This document shows, one piece after another, positions 7,730 through 15,306 of a stretch of 17,516 nucleotides of DNA. The notes under the pieces were generated by a model. It did not search any database and was not told the origin of the DNA. It was given only the letters and a program-made list of their open reading frames with translations. The DNA is from RUG12395 sp045541735. Lineage in GTDB: Bacteria > Bacillota > Clostridia > Oscillospirales > CAG-272. How positions within the stretch are numbered: position 1 is the stretch's first letter; each line of letters begins with the position of its first letter. The stretch is taken from positions 1 through 17,516 of the forward strand of contig JAZQJQ010000145.1 in the NCBI GenBank assembly GCA_045541735.1. The letters are read 5' to 3'. Both the position numbers and the translations under genes were made by a program.

Positions 7730-8788
7730 ATGAAAAAGAAGGAACTTGACAAAACAGAGGCGGCAGAACAGAACACTGCCGCGGCAGATGCACCGAAAAA
7801 AGAAAAGAATGCATTTTTTACACGTTTTAAGGGTGCATTCACAAAGCAGAAGCGCAACCGCGTTTTAAAGCTGTTGCTTATAGTTCTGGTGGTTTTGGTG
7901 GTTACCAACCCCGGACTTATCCCTTTCCTGCCTCAAAACGTTGAAAGAGCGCTCGTGGGTGCGCTTACTTCGCTTTTCGGCAACGTTTCGGATATAGTAA
8001 ACGTTCTGCCTCTTAACTGGATCGTTCTTTTTAAGCTTGTAATAATGATCTTGCTTATGAAGGTATTCTCCGAGGTATGCACCCTTGTACTTGACGTTCT
8101 TGCTCCCAAGAGCAATCGCGGAAAGACTCTTCTCAACCTTGTGCGTTCAAGCTTTAAGTACATAGTGGGCTTTGTGGGTATCTTCTGGGCGCTTACCATA
8201 TTCGGCGTTGATATCGGCACTATTTTTGCAGGCGTGGGAGTTGTTGCGCTCGTTATCGGCTTTGGTGCGGAGAGCCTCATTGCCGACCTTGTTACCGGTG
8301 TGTTTATGATATTTGAAAACGAGTATAACGTCGGTGATATCGTTGAACTTAACGGCTACCGCGGCACCGTTTCTTCCATCGGTATCCGCACCACCTGCGT
8401 TACCGATGCCGGCGGAAACGTGAAGATATTCAACAACAGCGATATGCGCAATATCATAAACCTTTCCAACCTCAGCAGCCGTGCGATATGCGATTTTTCC
8501 ATCCCTTACGAGGTGAAGATAGCAGATGCCGAGGCGGCGCTTATAAAGGTGCTTGCAAAGGCGCAGGCAGATAATCCCGACGTGTTCCCCGAAGCTCCGT
8601 CTTTCCTCGGTGTTCAGGAGCTTGGTCAGCATTCCGTTACCCTGCGCGTTGTTGCCAACGTAAGCGAAAGCAACCGTTTTAAGGCTGCGCGTATGCTCAA
8701 TCGCTGCCTTAAAGACGGCATGGAAGAGATGGGAATAAGCTGTCCTTATAATCAGATAGTAGTACATAATGCCGATAAGGAGCAGTAA
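7730..8788 (+). CDS. MscS-family mechanosensitive ion channel
   Basis: Integral membrane channel that opens under membrane tension to release solutes on osmotic downshock. The 352 residues have a lysine-rich cytoplasmic N-terminus (1-45), TM1 about 46-66, TM2 about 95-122, and TM3 about 143-196 with glycine-rich pore helix and the conserved run GFGAESLIADLVTGVFMIFE (177-196). The beta domain follows, with VGDIVELNGYRGTVSSIGIR (201-220), then an alpha/beta C-terminal domain. Size and layout are those of the small-conductance family (MscS of E. coli is 286 residues), with a longer N-terminus. AAAGGAG lies at 7713-7719, 10 nt before the ATG. It is followed after 2 nt by the gene at 8791. Confidence 0.93.
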   Translation: MKKKELDKTEAAEQNTAAADAPKKEKNAFFTRFKGAFTKQKRNRVLKLLLIVLVVLVVTNPGLIPFLPQNVERALVGALTSLFGNVSDIVNVLPLNWIVLFKLVIMILLMKVFSEVCTLVLDVLAPKSNRGKTLLNLVRSSFKYIVGFVGIFWALTIFGVDIGTIFAGVGVVALVIGFGAESLIADLVTGVFMIFENEYNVGDIVELNGYRGTVSSIGIRTTCVTDAGGNVKIFNNSDMRNIINLSNLSSRAICDFSIPYEVKIADAEAALIKVLAKAQADNPDVFPEAPSFLGVQELGQHSVTLRVVANVSESNRFKAARMLNRCLKDGMEEMGISCPYNQIVVHNADKEQ

Positions 8789-8790
8789 GA

Positions 8791-9984
8791 ATGTCTTACC
8801 GCGACAATGAGTTTTATAGGAGCGTTGGAGACGGCGAGCCGACTTTATTGCCGGAACATCAGGCAGACGAACTGCTGCAAGGCACTGAATGGAGCAGCGG
8901 TGTCGGTGACGACCTCCCCACAAGCAAGACCGAATTGCTTGAAGAAACAGCGCCCGAAACAAAGAAAAAAGGCGGTATGCGCAAAGCGGTAAAAATGCTG
9001 AAGCTTACTGCGGCAGCGGTAGTTACCGCGGCGGTTGCGGTCGGCTCGTTTTCCGGCGGCGGTATAAGTGCGGGCAATACATACAGAGAGCCAACGCAGG
9101 AATGGCCGAGCATTACGTATTCCACCGACGAAGTCGAGGAGTCCGCTTACGTTACCGTATACAGTGCTGACGGCAAACAGTCGAATGTCGTGCAGTTTAA
9201 CGTCGGCGGACGTGCTTTCCGTCTTGAGGATCCGTCAAAAGCGCTTTCGTTTTTATGGGCTAACAGCATAGATAATGAGGCGACATTGCTTGTACGCGAC
9301 CATTATGCTGGTAATTCATATTCCCTTGTTATCTCGGGCAAACCGTTTTCTGCAGAGCGCAAGGATTCCGATAACGCCTACGGAACGATATCATCGACCA
9401 CGGGCGACGTCTTCTACATCGAAACGGTATCGCATTACTACGGAAGAACGGGAGTAAAGATAAATACAAGCTCCGAGCTTTCCGCGCTTATGCATCAGCT
9501 GGTCGTACGCTCGCATATCACAGCGGCATACGACGGCGGCTGGGGTAATCTGCTGATCGGAGACAAGCTTTATTCTGAGCTTGCCGTGGATTGGTCGGGT
9601 CTTGATTCCTACTGGGGTAACGATGATAGCTTGCGCGTCAGCTTCGATTGCTGTTACCGTGAGAACAGCAAGATAGACCTTTCGGATCATTTGGGAAGTG
9701 TGACCGTAAACGGCATAGAATGGAACATATACCGTCAGCTGGGATTTTTGCCCCACCCCGACGACACGGAGGCTGTTTTTGACATGCTGTGGTTCTCACC
9801 CTCCGTGGAGGGCGAAAACTGCATTATCGGCTTGCGCGATCATCTGTTTTACGATTATTATATCAAAACGACCGGAGATGATCCGGAGCTTGGTTTTGAA
9901 AACGCAACCCCCGAGATGGTAGCTGCTTGTGCGGAGGAGTTGCTTACGCACTACCGTATAGCGCCCGAGTCGTGGCGATGGTAA
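8791..9984 (+). CDS. Unrecognised single-span membrane protein with extracytoplasmic domain
   Basis: I do not recognise the family. The 397-residue product has an acidic, disordered-looking cytoplasmic head (1-57), a basic KKKGGMRKAVK segment (58-68), one hydrophobic span KLTAAAVVTAAVAVGSF (71-87), a glycine/serine linker, and about 300 residues rich in aromatic, Asp and Gly residues that should lie outside the cell. There is no lipobox and no cleavage motif, so it is probably a type II anchored protein. Its ribosome site AAGGAG (8777-8782) lies within the end of mscS, and only 2 nt separate the genes, which points to co-expression with the channel. A hairpin at 9996-10028 follows. Two adjacent cysteines (FDCCY) are present in the outer domain. 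Confidence 0.8.
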   Translation: MSYRDNEFYRSVGDGEPTLLPEHQADELLQGTEWSSGVGDDLPTSKTELLEETAPETKKKGGMRKAVKMLKLTAAAVVTAAVAVGSFSGGGISAGNTYREPTQEWPSITYSTDEVEESAYVTVYSADGKQSNVVQFNVGGRAFRLEDPSKALSFLWANSIDNEATLLVRDHYAGNSYSLVISGKPFSAERKDSDNAYGTISSTTGDVFYIETVSHYYGRTGVKINTSSELSALMHQLVVRSHITAAYDGGWGNLLIGDKLYSELAVDWSGLDSYWGNDDSLRVSFDCCYRENSKIDLSDHLGSVTVNGIEWNIYRQLGFLPHPDDTEAVFDMLWFSPSVEGENCIIGLRDHLFYDYYIKTTGDDPELGFENATPEMVAACAEELLTHYRIAPESWRW

Positions 9985-9995
9985 TTTAATAGCTT

Positions 9996-10028
9996 ACGGG
10001 GATGCAAAAGAAATTTTTGCATCCCCGT
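9996..10028. terminator. Strong hairpin after the membrane protein gene
   Basis: ACGGGGATGCAAA (9996-10008) pairs perfectly with TTTGCATCCCCGT (10016-10028). On the + strand no U tract follows (CTAAAAAA instead), so it is not a canonical intrinsic terminator; it may still protect the 3' end or end transcription ahead of the tRNA promoter. Confidence 0.55.
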
Positions 10029-10039
10029 CTAAAAAAGTA

Positions 10040-10068
10040 TTGACTTTTTCAAAATACTGTGTTATTAT
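10040..10068 (+). promoter_or_regulatory. Promoter of tRNA-Gly
   Basis: TTGACT (10040-10045), 17 nt, TATTAT (10063-10068). A perfect TATAAT at 10066-10071 is also present, but its spacing of 20 nt is too long. The start would fall about 10 nt before the tRNA. Confidence 0.65.
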
Positions 10069-10085
10069 AATAAGGCTGAAAATAA

Positions 10086-10159
<74 letters not shown>

Positions 10160-10195
10160 AAAGAAAAGGGTACGCAAAGCGTGCCCTTTTCTTTT
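10160..10195 (+). terminator. Intrinsic terminator of tRNA-Gly
   Basis: AAAGAAAAGGGTACGC pairs with GCGTGCCCTTTTCTTT around an AAA loop, one G-U wobble included. The stem begins at the last A of the tRNA's CCA, and its 3' arm is rich in T. Confidence 0.85.
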
Positions 10196-10279
10196 GGCTT
10201 TTATAGGTGGAGGAATCGAACGGGTTGGGCGCGGAATGAATAATGAATGATGATTGATCAATAATGAACAACAAAGGAA

Positions 10280-10306
10280 GAAAACCGCCCGTTTGGGCGG
10301 TTCAGA
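10280..10306. repeat. Hairpin repeat, left copy of an inverted pair
   Basis: AACCGCCC-GTTT-GGGCGGTT (10283-10302), flanked by GAA and CAGA. A second copy at 10577-10603 has the same stem with the flanks in reverse order, so the two form an inverted pair. Read on the minus strand, a TTTTC follows this stem, giving terminator character for transcripts arriving from the M32 peptidase gene. Confidence 0.8.
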
Positions 10307-10359
10307 CTGAAGATAAAAGGAAAAATTTCAAACTGCCGTAGAAACTTGCATTAGAACAA

Positions 10360-10512
10360 GGCTCCCTCTGGGAGGGAGCTGGCACCGAAGGTGACTGAGG
10401 GAGAGAGCATTTGAGTGAAACTCGTTTTATTTTCAGTGAAAAACTAACAAGTTGCGTTCAATTGTAAACTCCTTCCACCGCAAGCGGTCCCCCTCCCTCA
10501 TTGAGGGAGGCT
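10360..10512. repeat. MITE-like GC-rich hairpin element
   Basis: The left end has GCTCCCTC-TGG-GAGGGAGC (10361-10379) followed by CACC-GAA-GGTG (10383-10393). The right end has ACCGC-AA-GCGGT (10477-10488) followed by CCTCCCTC-ATT-GAGGGAGG (10492-10510). The two ends are imperfect terminal inverted repeats, each a large plus a small hairpin, around a core of about 75 nt with no open frame of note. From general knowledge, similar ctccctc/gagggag repeats recur in gut Clostridia genomes. It has no transposase, so any mobility would have to be in trans. Confidence 0.65.
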
Positions 10513-10576
10513 ATCTTATATCGCGGATTTGTGCTTTTTTACAAATCAACTCTTTACAAGGACACTTTGTCTACAC

Positions 10577-10603
10577 TCTGAACCGCCCGTTTGGGCGGTT
10601 TTC
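10577..10603. repeat. Hairpin repeat, right copy of the inverted pair
   Basis: AACCGCCC-GTTT-GGGCGGTT (10581-10600) with flanks TCTG and TTC, the reverse complement of the left copy's flanks. On the + strand it is followed by TTCGGTTTTA and could act as a weak terminator for rightward transcription. Confidence 0.8.
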
Positions 10604-10619
10604 GGTTTTATTGGGAGGC

Positions 10620-10639
10620 GGGAGGAGCAAGCCCCTCCC
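10620..10639. repeat. GC-rich hairpin downstream of the M32 peptidase gene
   Basis: GGGAGG (10620-10625) pairs with CCTCCC (10634-10639), with a GCAAGC inner hairpin. It begins 18 nt beyond the peptidase stop codon. No U tract follows on the minus strand. It resembles the other GC-rich repeats of this spacer. Confidence 0.55.
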
Positions 10640-10657
10640 CTACGGAAATTTGCGTTA

Positions 10658-12157
10658 TCAAATACCGTAGATCTCTCCGTATTTCTTTTCGAGATAATCG
10701 GTAAACACAGTGGGGTCGAATTTTTCTCCCAGCACGCGGTCAAGCAGCTCTGCGGGAGTATACATACATCCGTGCTTCCAGATGTTTTCTCGGTTCCATT
10801 CGTTTATGGGTGCGAAATTACCTTTAGAGATGCACTTTTCTACGTCTACGGTCTCGCGCATCTTTTTAAGCAGCTGTGCTCCGTAAGCGCTTCCCAGCGC
10901 ATAGGAGGGGAAGTATCCGATAGCTCCGCCAGACCAGTGGCTGTCCTGAAGCACACCTTCACGGTCGCAGGGAACGTCTACACCTAGGTATTCCTTATAG
11001 AGTCTGTTCCATTCACGGGGCAGATCGAGTACCGTAATATCTCCGCTCATAACTGCTTTTTCAAGCTCGTATCTTATCATAACGTGAAGCGCGTAGGTAA
11101 CCTCGTCGGCTTCAACGCGGATAAGCGAAGGCTCTACCTTGTTTATTGCGCGGTAGAAGTCCTCGGCGGTGTATTTGTCTAACTCGGGGAAGCATTCTTT
11201 AACGGTGGGGAACACGTAATCGGCAAACGCACGGCTTCTGCCGAGCAGATTCTCGTAAAAACGGCTCTGGCTTTCGTGTATACCCATAGAAACGCCGCCG
11301 TCAAGATTTGTATACGCAAGCTCGTCTGCGCTGTTCATATCATAAAGCGCGTGTCCGCCCTCATGGATAACGCTGAACATGGAGGAAGAGAAATCATCCT
11401 CCTTGTAATTCGTGGTTATGCGTACGTCGCGGTGGGAGCCGAGGCTTGTTGTGAAGGGATGCTCGGTGGTTGCAAGTCCGCAGTGACCCTTGTCGATACC
11501 CATAATATCCATAAGAGCAAGTGCAAATTTTTCCTGCTTTGCAACGTCAAATTTTCCGTAAAGGCAGGAATCGTCGATCTGCGGTCTTGCGCCTATCTTC
11601 TTTATAAGGGGCACTATGCGGCTTTTGAGTGCGGCAAAAAACTCGTCGCACTTTTCCATCGTGAGTCCGTCCTCGTATTTGTTGAGGCAGTAGTCATATG
11701 GGTGCATATCGGGAGCGCAGTAGCGCGCAAAGCGCTTTTCAAAATTAAATATCCTTACAAGGAAGGGAAAGAAGTATGCGAAATCGCTTCTTTCCTTTGC
11801 TTTGTGCCACGCATCGTCCGCTTCTACGAGTACCTCCTGATACTCAACGTATTCATCCATCGGTATCTTCTGCATCTCGCGGATATCTTTAAGGGAGAGA
11901 TAAACGGACCGTCTGTCCTTTTCCGAGAGCTCGTCTTTATGTGCGTCAAGGAATTCAAGCAGCTCTACGGTATCATTGCCCGTTGCAAGCAGGTAGTTTT
12001 CTTCGCTGAGCACGGATAGAGTGCGGCATCTGTTTTCTGCGGTATCCTTGGGTGCGGTCGTTGCTCCGTCGTAATAGATAAGCGACATCGCGTGTCCGTA
12101 TGCCGCAAGCTTTGCCTGAAGCTTGTAGTATTTTTCAAGTGCGGTTTTAAGTTCCAT
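10658..12157 (-). CDS. M32-family metallocarboxypeptidase (Taq carboxypeptidase type)
   Basis: Zinc-dependent carboxypeptidase that trims C-terminal residues from peptides; cytoplasmic, with no signal peptide. The 499 residues match the usual length of M32 enzymes (about 500). HEGGH (265-269) supplies two zinc ligands and the catalytic Glu, and the third ligand lies in GIHESQSRFYENLLGRS (Glu295); both motifs are diagnostic. The frame continues upstream to 12235, but the ATG at 12157 has AGGAG 6 nt before it and lies downstream of the promoter at 12185-12213, so it is chosen. It is transcribed separately from the ABC operon that ends just upstream. Confidence 0.95.
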   Translation of the reverse strand: MELKTALEKYYKLQAKLAAYGHAMSLIYYDGATTAPKDTAENRCRTLSVLSEENYLLATGNDTVELLEFLDAHKDELSEKDRRSVYLSLKDIREMQKIPMDEYVEYQEVLVEADDAWHKAKERSDFAYFFPFLVRIFNFEKRFARYCAPDMHPYDYCLNKYEDGLTMEKCDEFFAALKSRIVPLIKKIGARPQIDDSCLYGKFDVAKQEKFALALMDIMGIDKGHCGLATTEHPFTTSLGSHRDVRITTNYKEDDFSSSMFSVIHEGGHALYDMNSADELAYTNLDGGVSMGIHESQSRFYENLLGRSRAFADYVFPTVKECFPELDKYTAEDFYRAINKVEPSLIRVEADEVTYALHVMIRYELEKAVMSGDITVLDLPREWNRLYKEYLGVDVPCDREGVLQDSHWSGGAIGYFPSYALGSAYGAQLLKKMRETVDVEKCISKGNFAPINEWNRENIWKHGCMYTPAELLDRVLGEKFDPTVFTDYLEKKYGEIYGI

Positions 12158-12184
12158 AATAAACTCCTCTCTTGGACTATAAAC

Positions 12185-12213
12185 AGTATAACTCCGTTTC
12201 TTGGATTTGTAAA
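12185..12213 (-). promoter_or_regulatory. Promoter of the M32 peptidase gene
   Basis: On the minus strand TTTACA (12213-12208), 17 nt, TATACT (12190-12185). The ATG is 28 nt downstream of the -10 box. Confidence 0.72.
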
Positions 12214-12217
12214 GGGA

Positions 12218-12253
12218 AAAGGACGTCATTATCAAACGATAGTGACGTCCTTT
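12218..12253 (-). terminator. Terminator overlapping the 3' end of the ABC ATPase gene
   Basis: AAAGGACGTCA (12218-12228) and TGACGTCCTTT (12243-12253) are a perfect 11-bp inverted repeat. On the minus strand the second arm runs into TTTTCCCTTT. The ATPase's last codons and its stop codon (12232-12234) lie within the hairpin, so terminator and coding end are merged. Confidence 0.7.
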
Positions 12254-12795
12254 GTGTTAAGAAGCTCTGCTTCCTTTTGGTCATGAGTTACGCACACTAC
12301 GGTGCGGCCGGCGGCATATTCGTTTATTACAGCGGCAACGCGCTCGCGGTTTGCCTCGTCAAGTCCCGTCATCGCTTCGTCAAGGATAAGGATATCGCTT
12401 TCTCTTGCAAGCGCACGGGCAAGGGCAACACGGCGCTTCATACCTCCGGAGAGTTCTGCGGGCATAGAAGCCATCCAGTCGCCGAGACCGAGCTTTATCA
12501 GTATTTCGTTTGCCTTTTCCTTGCTTGAAAACAATGCAACGTTACCTGCGGCATCAAGCGCGGGAATAAGCCGGTCCTCTTGAAAAACAGCACTTATTTT
12601 TGCGCCCTCTTTAAGTTCAACCGTGCCCTTTTGAGGCTTTTCCAGTCCCATTATCAGACGGAGTACCGTGGTCTTTCCTATACCGCTCTCGCCTGTCAGG
12701 TGAACTCTGTCACCTTTTTTTATATGCATGGTAAGGTCTTTAATTATGTCTTCACCTTTTTTATAAGCAAAGGTCACGTTATTCAGCTTTATCAC
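12232..12795 (-). CDS. ABC importer ATPase (NitT/TauT type)
   Basis: Energises uptake through the permease encoded just upstream; peripheral on the inner face of the membrane. The 187 residues are short for the family (usually 230-260), yet all motifs are present: Walker A GESGIGKTT (35-43), Q-loop Gln72 in VFQED, signature LSGGM (115-119), Walker B ILILDE (135-140) and H-loop His171 in THD. The missing part is the C-terminal tail. The start is GTG at 12795, with GGAGG (12807-12803) 7 nt before it. The first 17 nt overlap the end of the permease gene, implying translational coupling. Confidence 0.93.
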   Translation of the reverse strand: MIKLNNVTFAYKKGEDIIKDLTMHIKKGDRVHLTGESGIGKTTVLRLIMGLEKPQKGTVELKEGAKISAVFQEDRLIPALDAAGNVALFSSKEKANEILIKLGLGDWMASMPAELSGGMKRRVALARALARESDILILDEAMTGLDEANRERVAAVINEYAAGRTVVCVTHDQKEAELLNTKDVTIV

Positions 12796-13537
12796 GCTTG
12801 TACCTCCGTAGAGCGAGCTTCAGCACGTTTTCAAGCAACACGCTCAATACCACGATAACTGCGGTTATGGCAAAAACCTCATCGTATTCAACAGATGTCT
12901 TGCTCGCCCACAGCAGATTGCCGACGGAATCCTGAGTGCGGCATATTACCTCGGCGGCAACTCCTGATTTCCAGGCAAAGCCGAGCCCCGTGGTAAGCGC
13001 GGCAAAAACCGGCGGTAAAACAGCCGGCAGGATGATATTGCGCATTATGTTTTTGCGCGAAAGCTCCATTACCCTTGCCATTTCCACAAGACTTTTGTCA
13101 ATTGCTTCAAGGCCAGCCTCCGTATTTGCCCAAACGAGGGGGAATACCATCAAAAAGGAGATGAATACGGGAATGGCGCCTTCCTTTAACCACAGATAAA
13201 CAAGTATGATGAATGCGGCAACGGGTACCGCCCGTATCATCTGCAGTACGGGGGAAGTAAGTGTTTTAAACAACGGAAAACGGTGAGCGGCAACTGCGCA
13301 AATAACGCCTGCTGCCGCGGCGATAAGATAACCGAGCACTATCCTGCCCACAGAGCCAAACACAGACAGAATGAATGCTTTTTGCGGCAAAAGTCTTATC
13401 AGGGCGGTGAGCGTGGACACGGGGGTCGGTATATCTAATATAAGCCCCTTGTTGGCAAGGGATGCGGCAAGATGCCACACCCCGAGCCAAAAGAGAAATA
13501 CTGCTGAATATTTAAGTATTTTTTTACTTGCCTGCAT
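12779..13537 (-). CDS. ABC importer permease (NitT/TauT, BPD type)
   Basis: Membrane channel of the importer. The 252 residues hold about six hydrophobic spans, starting with ILKYSAVFLFWLGVWHL near the N-terminus. The EAA-like ATPase-coupling loop is EMARVMELSRKNIMRNIILP (152-171), in the expected place after LVWANTEAG. Family length is about 250. The ATG at 13537 overlaps the solute-binding protein gene by 14 nt; another in-frame ATG lies at 13549. Neither has a clear Shine-Dalgarno site, so re-initiation from the upstream gene is likely. The substrate cannot be read from the sequence; relatives move sulfonates, nitrate, bicarbonate or pyrimidine precursors. Confidence 0.92.
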   Translation of the reverse strand: MQASKKILKYSAVFLFWLGVWHLAASLANKGLILDIPTPVSTLTALIRLLPQKAFILSVFGSVGRIVLGYLIAAAAGVICAVAAHRFPLFKTLTSPVLQMIRAVPVAAFIILVYLWLKEGAIPVFISFLMVFPLVWANTEAGLEAIDKSLVEMARVMELSRKNIMRNIILPAVLPPVFAALTTGLGFAWKSGVAAEVICRTQDSVGNLLWASKTSVEYDEVFAITAVIVVLSVLLENVLKLALRRYKRDKAE

Positions 13538-14495
13538 AGTAGAAATCATCTGCGGGCAGAGCGCCGCCCACGGACTTGGGATTAGCCTTGAACATAATGT
13601 CAAGGTAAGCGGAGAGGCGGGTTTTCATATCCGCGCCGTCAACGTAGGTAAGACCGCAGGAGGGAATTGCCTTGGTTGCGATCGCCGCCTTGGGGATAAT
13701 ACCGTACTTCTCGCAAAGTGCGCCTGCCCCCTCGGCATCTGCCTTTGCGGCGTTAACGCTTTCCTCGTACTCCTTCATAAAGGTCTCAACTGCACCGGGA
13801 TTTTCCTTGAGATACTCGTTGCGTACGATAACGCAACCCATCATAAGATTGCTTGCGCCGCTGATCTTTTCCCATTCTGCGGTCATATCAAAGGCGGTCT
13901 TTGCATCGGTGTACTTCATAAGGATGCTGGTAGCAACGGGCTGGGGAGCCATAATTACGGCATCGCTTTCTTTTGCCCAGATAGCGGGAAGCTCGCTTCC
14001 GTCGCCAACGAACTTGATGGTAAGATCCTTATCGGGGTCAAGTCCGTTACCCTCAAGCACGTAGCGCAAGATGTATTCGGGGTTGGCGCCCTGTCCGGGG
14101 GAATAGAGGGTTTTTCCCTTGAGGTCGGCAATGGAGTTGAGCTCGGTTCCGTTCGTAAGGATAGAAAGTACGCCGAGGGTGTTTACCGCAAGCACGGTAA
14201 CATTGCCTTCGGTCTTGTTATAAAGGGTGGAGGCAAGGTTGGTCGCAACGGCGGCAATGTCTGCTTCTCCCTTGGAGATAGCGGCAAGGATCTCGTCGTT
14301 TGCGGCAACGAGGTTGAAGTGATAGGTGTTTTCTGTCTCGCCTGCTTCGGCTTTTGACCAAAGGTTTACGGCGCCGATACCGGTGGGGCCTGCAAGAACG
14401 TATACGTCCATTTCGCCCGTTGCGGGTTTAGCACCGCAAGCGGCGAGGGAAAGCATCATAACTGCAATAATAACTAAGCTGAAGATTCTTTTCAT
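13524..14495 (-). CDS. ABC importer solute-binding lipoprotein
   Basis: Captures the substrate outside the cell and delivers it to the permease. The 323 residues open with a lipoprotein signal, MKRIFSLVIIAVMMLSLAAC, with lipobox LAAC and lipidated Cys20. The mature part has the SsuA/NMT1-like pattern: an aromatic-poor ligand segment with AAISKGEADIAAV, then IADLKGKTLYSPGQGANPEY and a hinge region. It belongs with the NitT/TauT binding proteins, but the ligand is unknown. The start ATG overlaps the regulator's stop (ATGA, 14495-14492), and AAAGG at 14507-14503 lies in the regulator gene. Confidence 0.9.
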   Translation of the reverse strand: MKRIFSLVIIAVMMLSLAACGAKPATGEMDVYVLAGPTGIGAVNLWSKAEAGETENTYHFNLVAANDEILAAISKGEADIAAVATNLASTLYNKTEGNVTVLAVNTLGVLSILTNGTELNSIADLKGKTLYSPGQGANPEYILRYVLEGNGLDPDKDLTIKFVGDGSELPAIWAKESDAVIMAPQPVATSILMKYTDAKTAFDMTAEWEKISGASNLMMGCVIVRNEYLKENPGAVETFMKEYEESVNAAKADAEGAGALCEKYGIIPKAAIATKAIPSCGLTYVDGADMKTRLSAYLDIMFKANPKSVGGALPADDFYYAGK

Positions 14496-15118
14496 GATAA
14501 TACCTTTATCTTTCCGTCCTCTCGGACAATTAAATTTTTGTGCTCCAGTGTGTCAAGCGCGCGGTAAAGGCTCGTTCTTCCAAGCGAAAGATTGCGCGCA
14601 AGCAGCGCCATACTGCCTGTGTAGGTCACGTTGCCGTTTTCATCGCAGTTTTTTGCGAGGAACTCGTAAACGCGACCTGCTGCGTCGTTTTTTGCAAAAA
14701 GGGAGAGCTTGCCGTTTAAAAAACGGATGCGCTGAGACAAAAATGAAATATAGTTCACGGCAGCGCGCGGATAAGCCGCAAAAAGTGCGGATAGGTCGCT
14801 TTCGTCCAAAAACAGCACCTTGCATTCATTCTCGGCGGAAATGCGGCTTACGTATTCCCCGTCGTCCGAAAAGACTGCGGCGGCACCGAAAACGGTACCT
14901 GAGGTAAACACGTTAAGCACTATCGTGTCGTTTGAAAGCGGTGTTGCCTTTGCCTTGCCAGAAAGAAGTATGCCGAGTGCACGGCGGAAATCCGTTTCGC
15001 CGTAAATGACCTCGCCCTTTTTAAATGAAACGGGCGTGGGCAAAACGGCGGTGTCAAGCACGTCTTCTATCCCTTTAAAAAGAAAGGTGCGGCGCAGAAT
15101 TTCAAGCGTTTTATCCAT
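14492..15118 (-). CDS. Crp/Fnr-family transcriptional regulator
   Basis: DNA-binding regulator with an N-terminal cyclic-nucleotide-like beta-roll (about 13-110), a dimer helix (about 112-140) and a C-terminal winged helix-turn-helix (about 165-205, with ALLARNLSLGRTSLYRALDTLE). It lacks the spaced cysteine cluster of Fnr, and I see no cAMP-binding signature, so its effector is unknown. The 208 residues are a little short of Crp (210-240). It is the first gene of the ABC-importer operon and overlaps the next gene by 4 nt, suggesting that it controls this importer and itself. GGAGG sits 4 nt before the ATG, a tight spacing. Confidence 0.92.
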   Translation of the reverse strand: MDKTLEILRRTFLFKGIEDVLDTAVLPTPVSFKKGEVIYGETDFRRALGILLSGKAKATPLSNDTIVLNVFTSGTVFGAAAVFSDDGEYVSRISAENECKVLFLDESDLSALFAAYPRAAVNYISFLSQRIRFLNGKLSLFAKNDAAGRVYEFLAKNCDENGNVTYTGSMALLARNLSLGRTSLYRALDTLEHKNLIVREDGKIKVLS

Positions 15119-15135
15119 TGTGCCTCCGAAAAAAC

Positions 15136-15151
15136 TGTTCCGTTTGGAACA
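15136..15151. promoter_or_regulatory. Palindromic operator candidate downstream of the regulator promoter
   Basis: TGTTCC-GTTT-GGAACA is a perfect 6-bp dyad with a 4-nt centre. It lies between the -10 box and the ribosome site of the Crp/Fnr-type gene, at about +5 to +20. Its size fits a dimeric Crp/Fnr protein, and its position fits repression (autoregulation). Half-sites differ from classic TGTGA and TTGAT. Confidence 0.5.
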
Positions 15152-15161
15152 CTTTTGTTAT

Positions 15162-15190
15162 ATTATAAACTTTATCTTGATGAATGTCAA
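15162..15190 (-). promoter_or_regulatory. Consensus promoter of the regulator-ABC operon
   Basis: On the minus strand TTGACA (15190-15185), 17 nt, TATAAT (15167-15162): perfect hexamers and spacing. Transcription would start near 15155. Confidence 0.88.
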
Positions 15191-15210
15191 TATGATTTAA
15201 TAAAAACATA

Positions 15211-15246
15211 AGGGGGGTGTAAAAAACTCTGTTTTTTACTCCCCCT
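15211..15246 (-). terminator. Terminator between the HD-domain gene and the regulator operon
   Basis: AGGGGG (15211-15216) pairs with CCCCCT (15241-15246), and GTAAAAAA (15219-15226) with TTTTTTAC (15232-15239). On the minus strand it is followed by TATGTTTTTATT. It lies 60 nt past the HD gene stop and just upstream of the next promoter. Confidence 0.75.
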
Positions 15247-15306
15247 AAGGGGATAGGAAAAATTGTTCAGAACGGACAAACATCCTCTTGGTATCGTGAT
15301 TTTAAT

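Noticed and set aside
15261..15280. Second operator-like dyad (TTGTTCAGAACGGACAA) between the HD gene and the regulator
   Set aside because: It contains GTTC-A-GAAC but does not match TGTTCC-N4-GGAACA, and it lies upstream of the terminator and far from the promoter.
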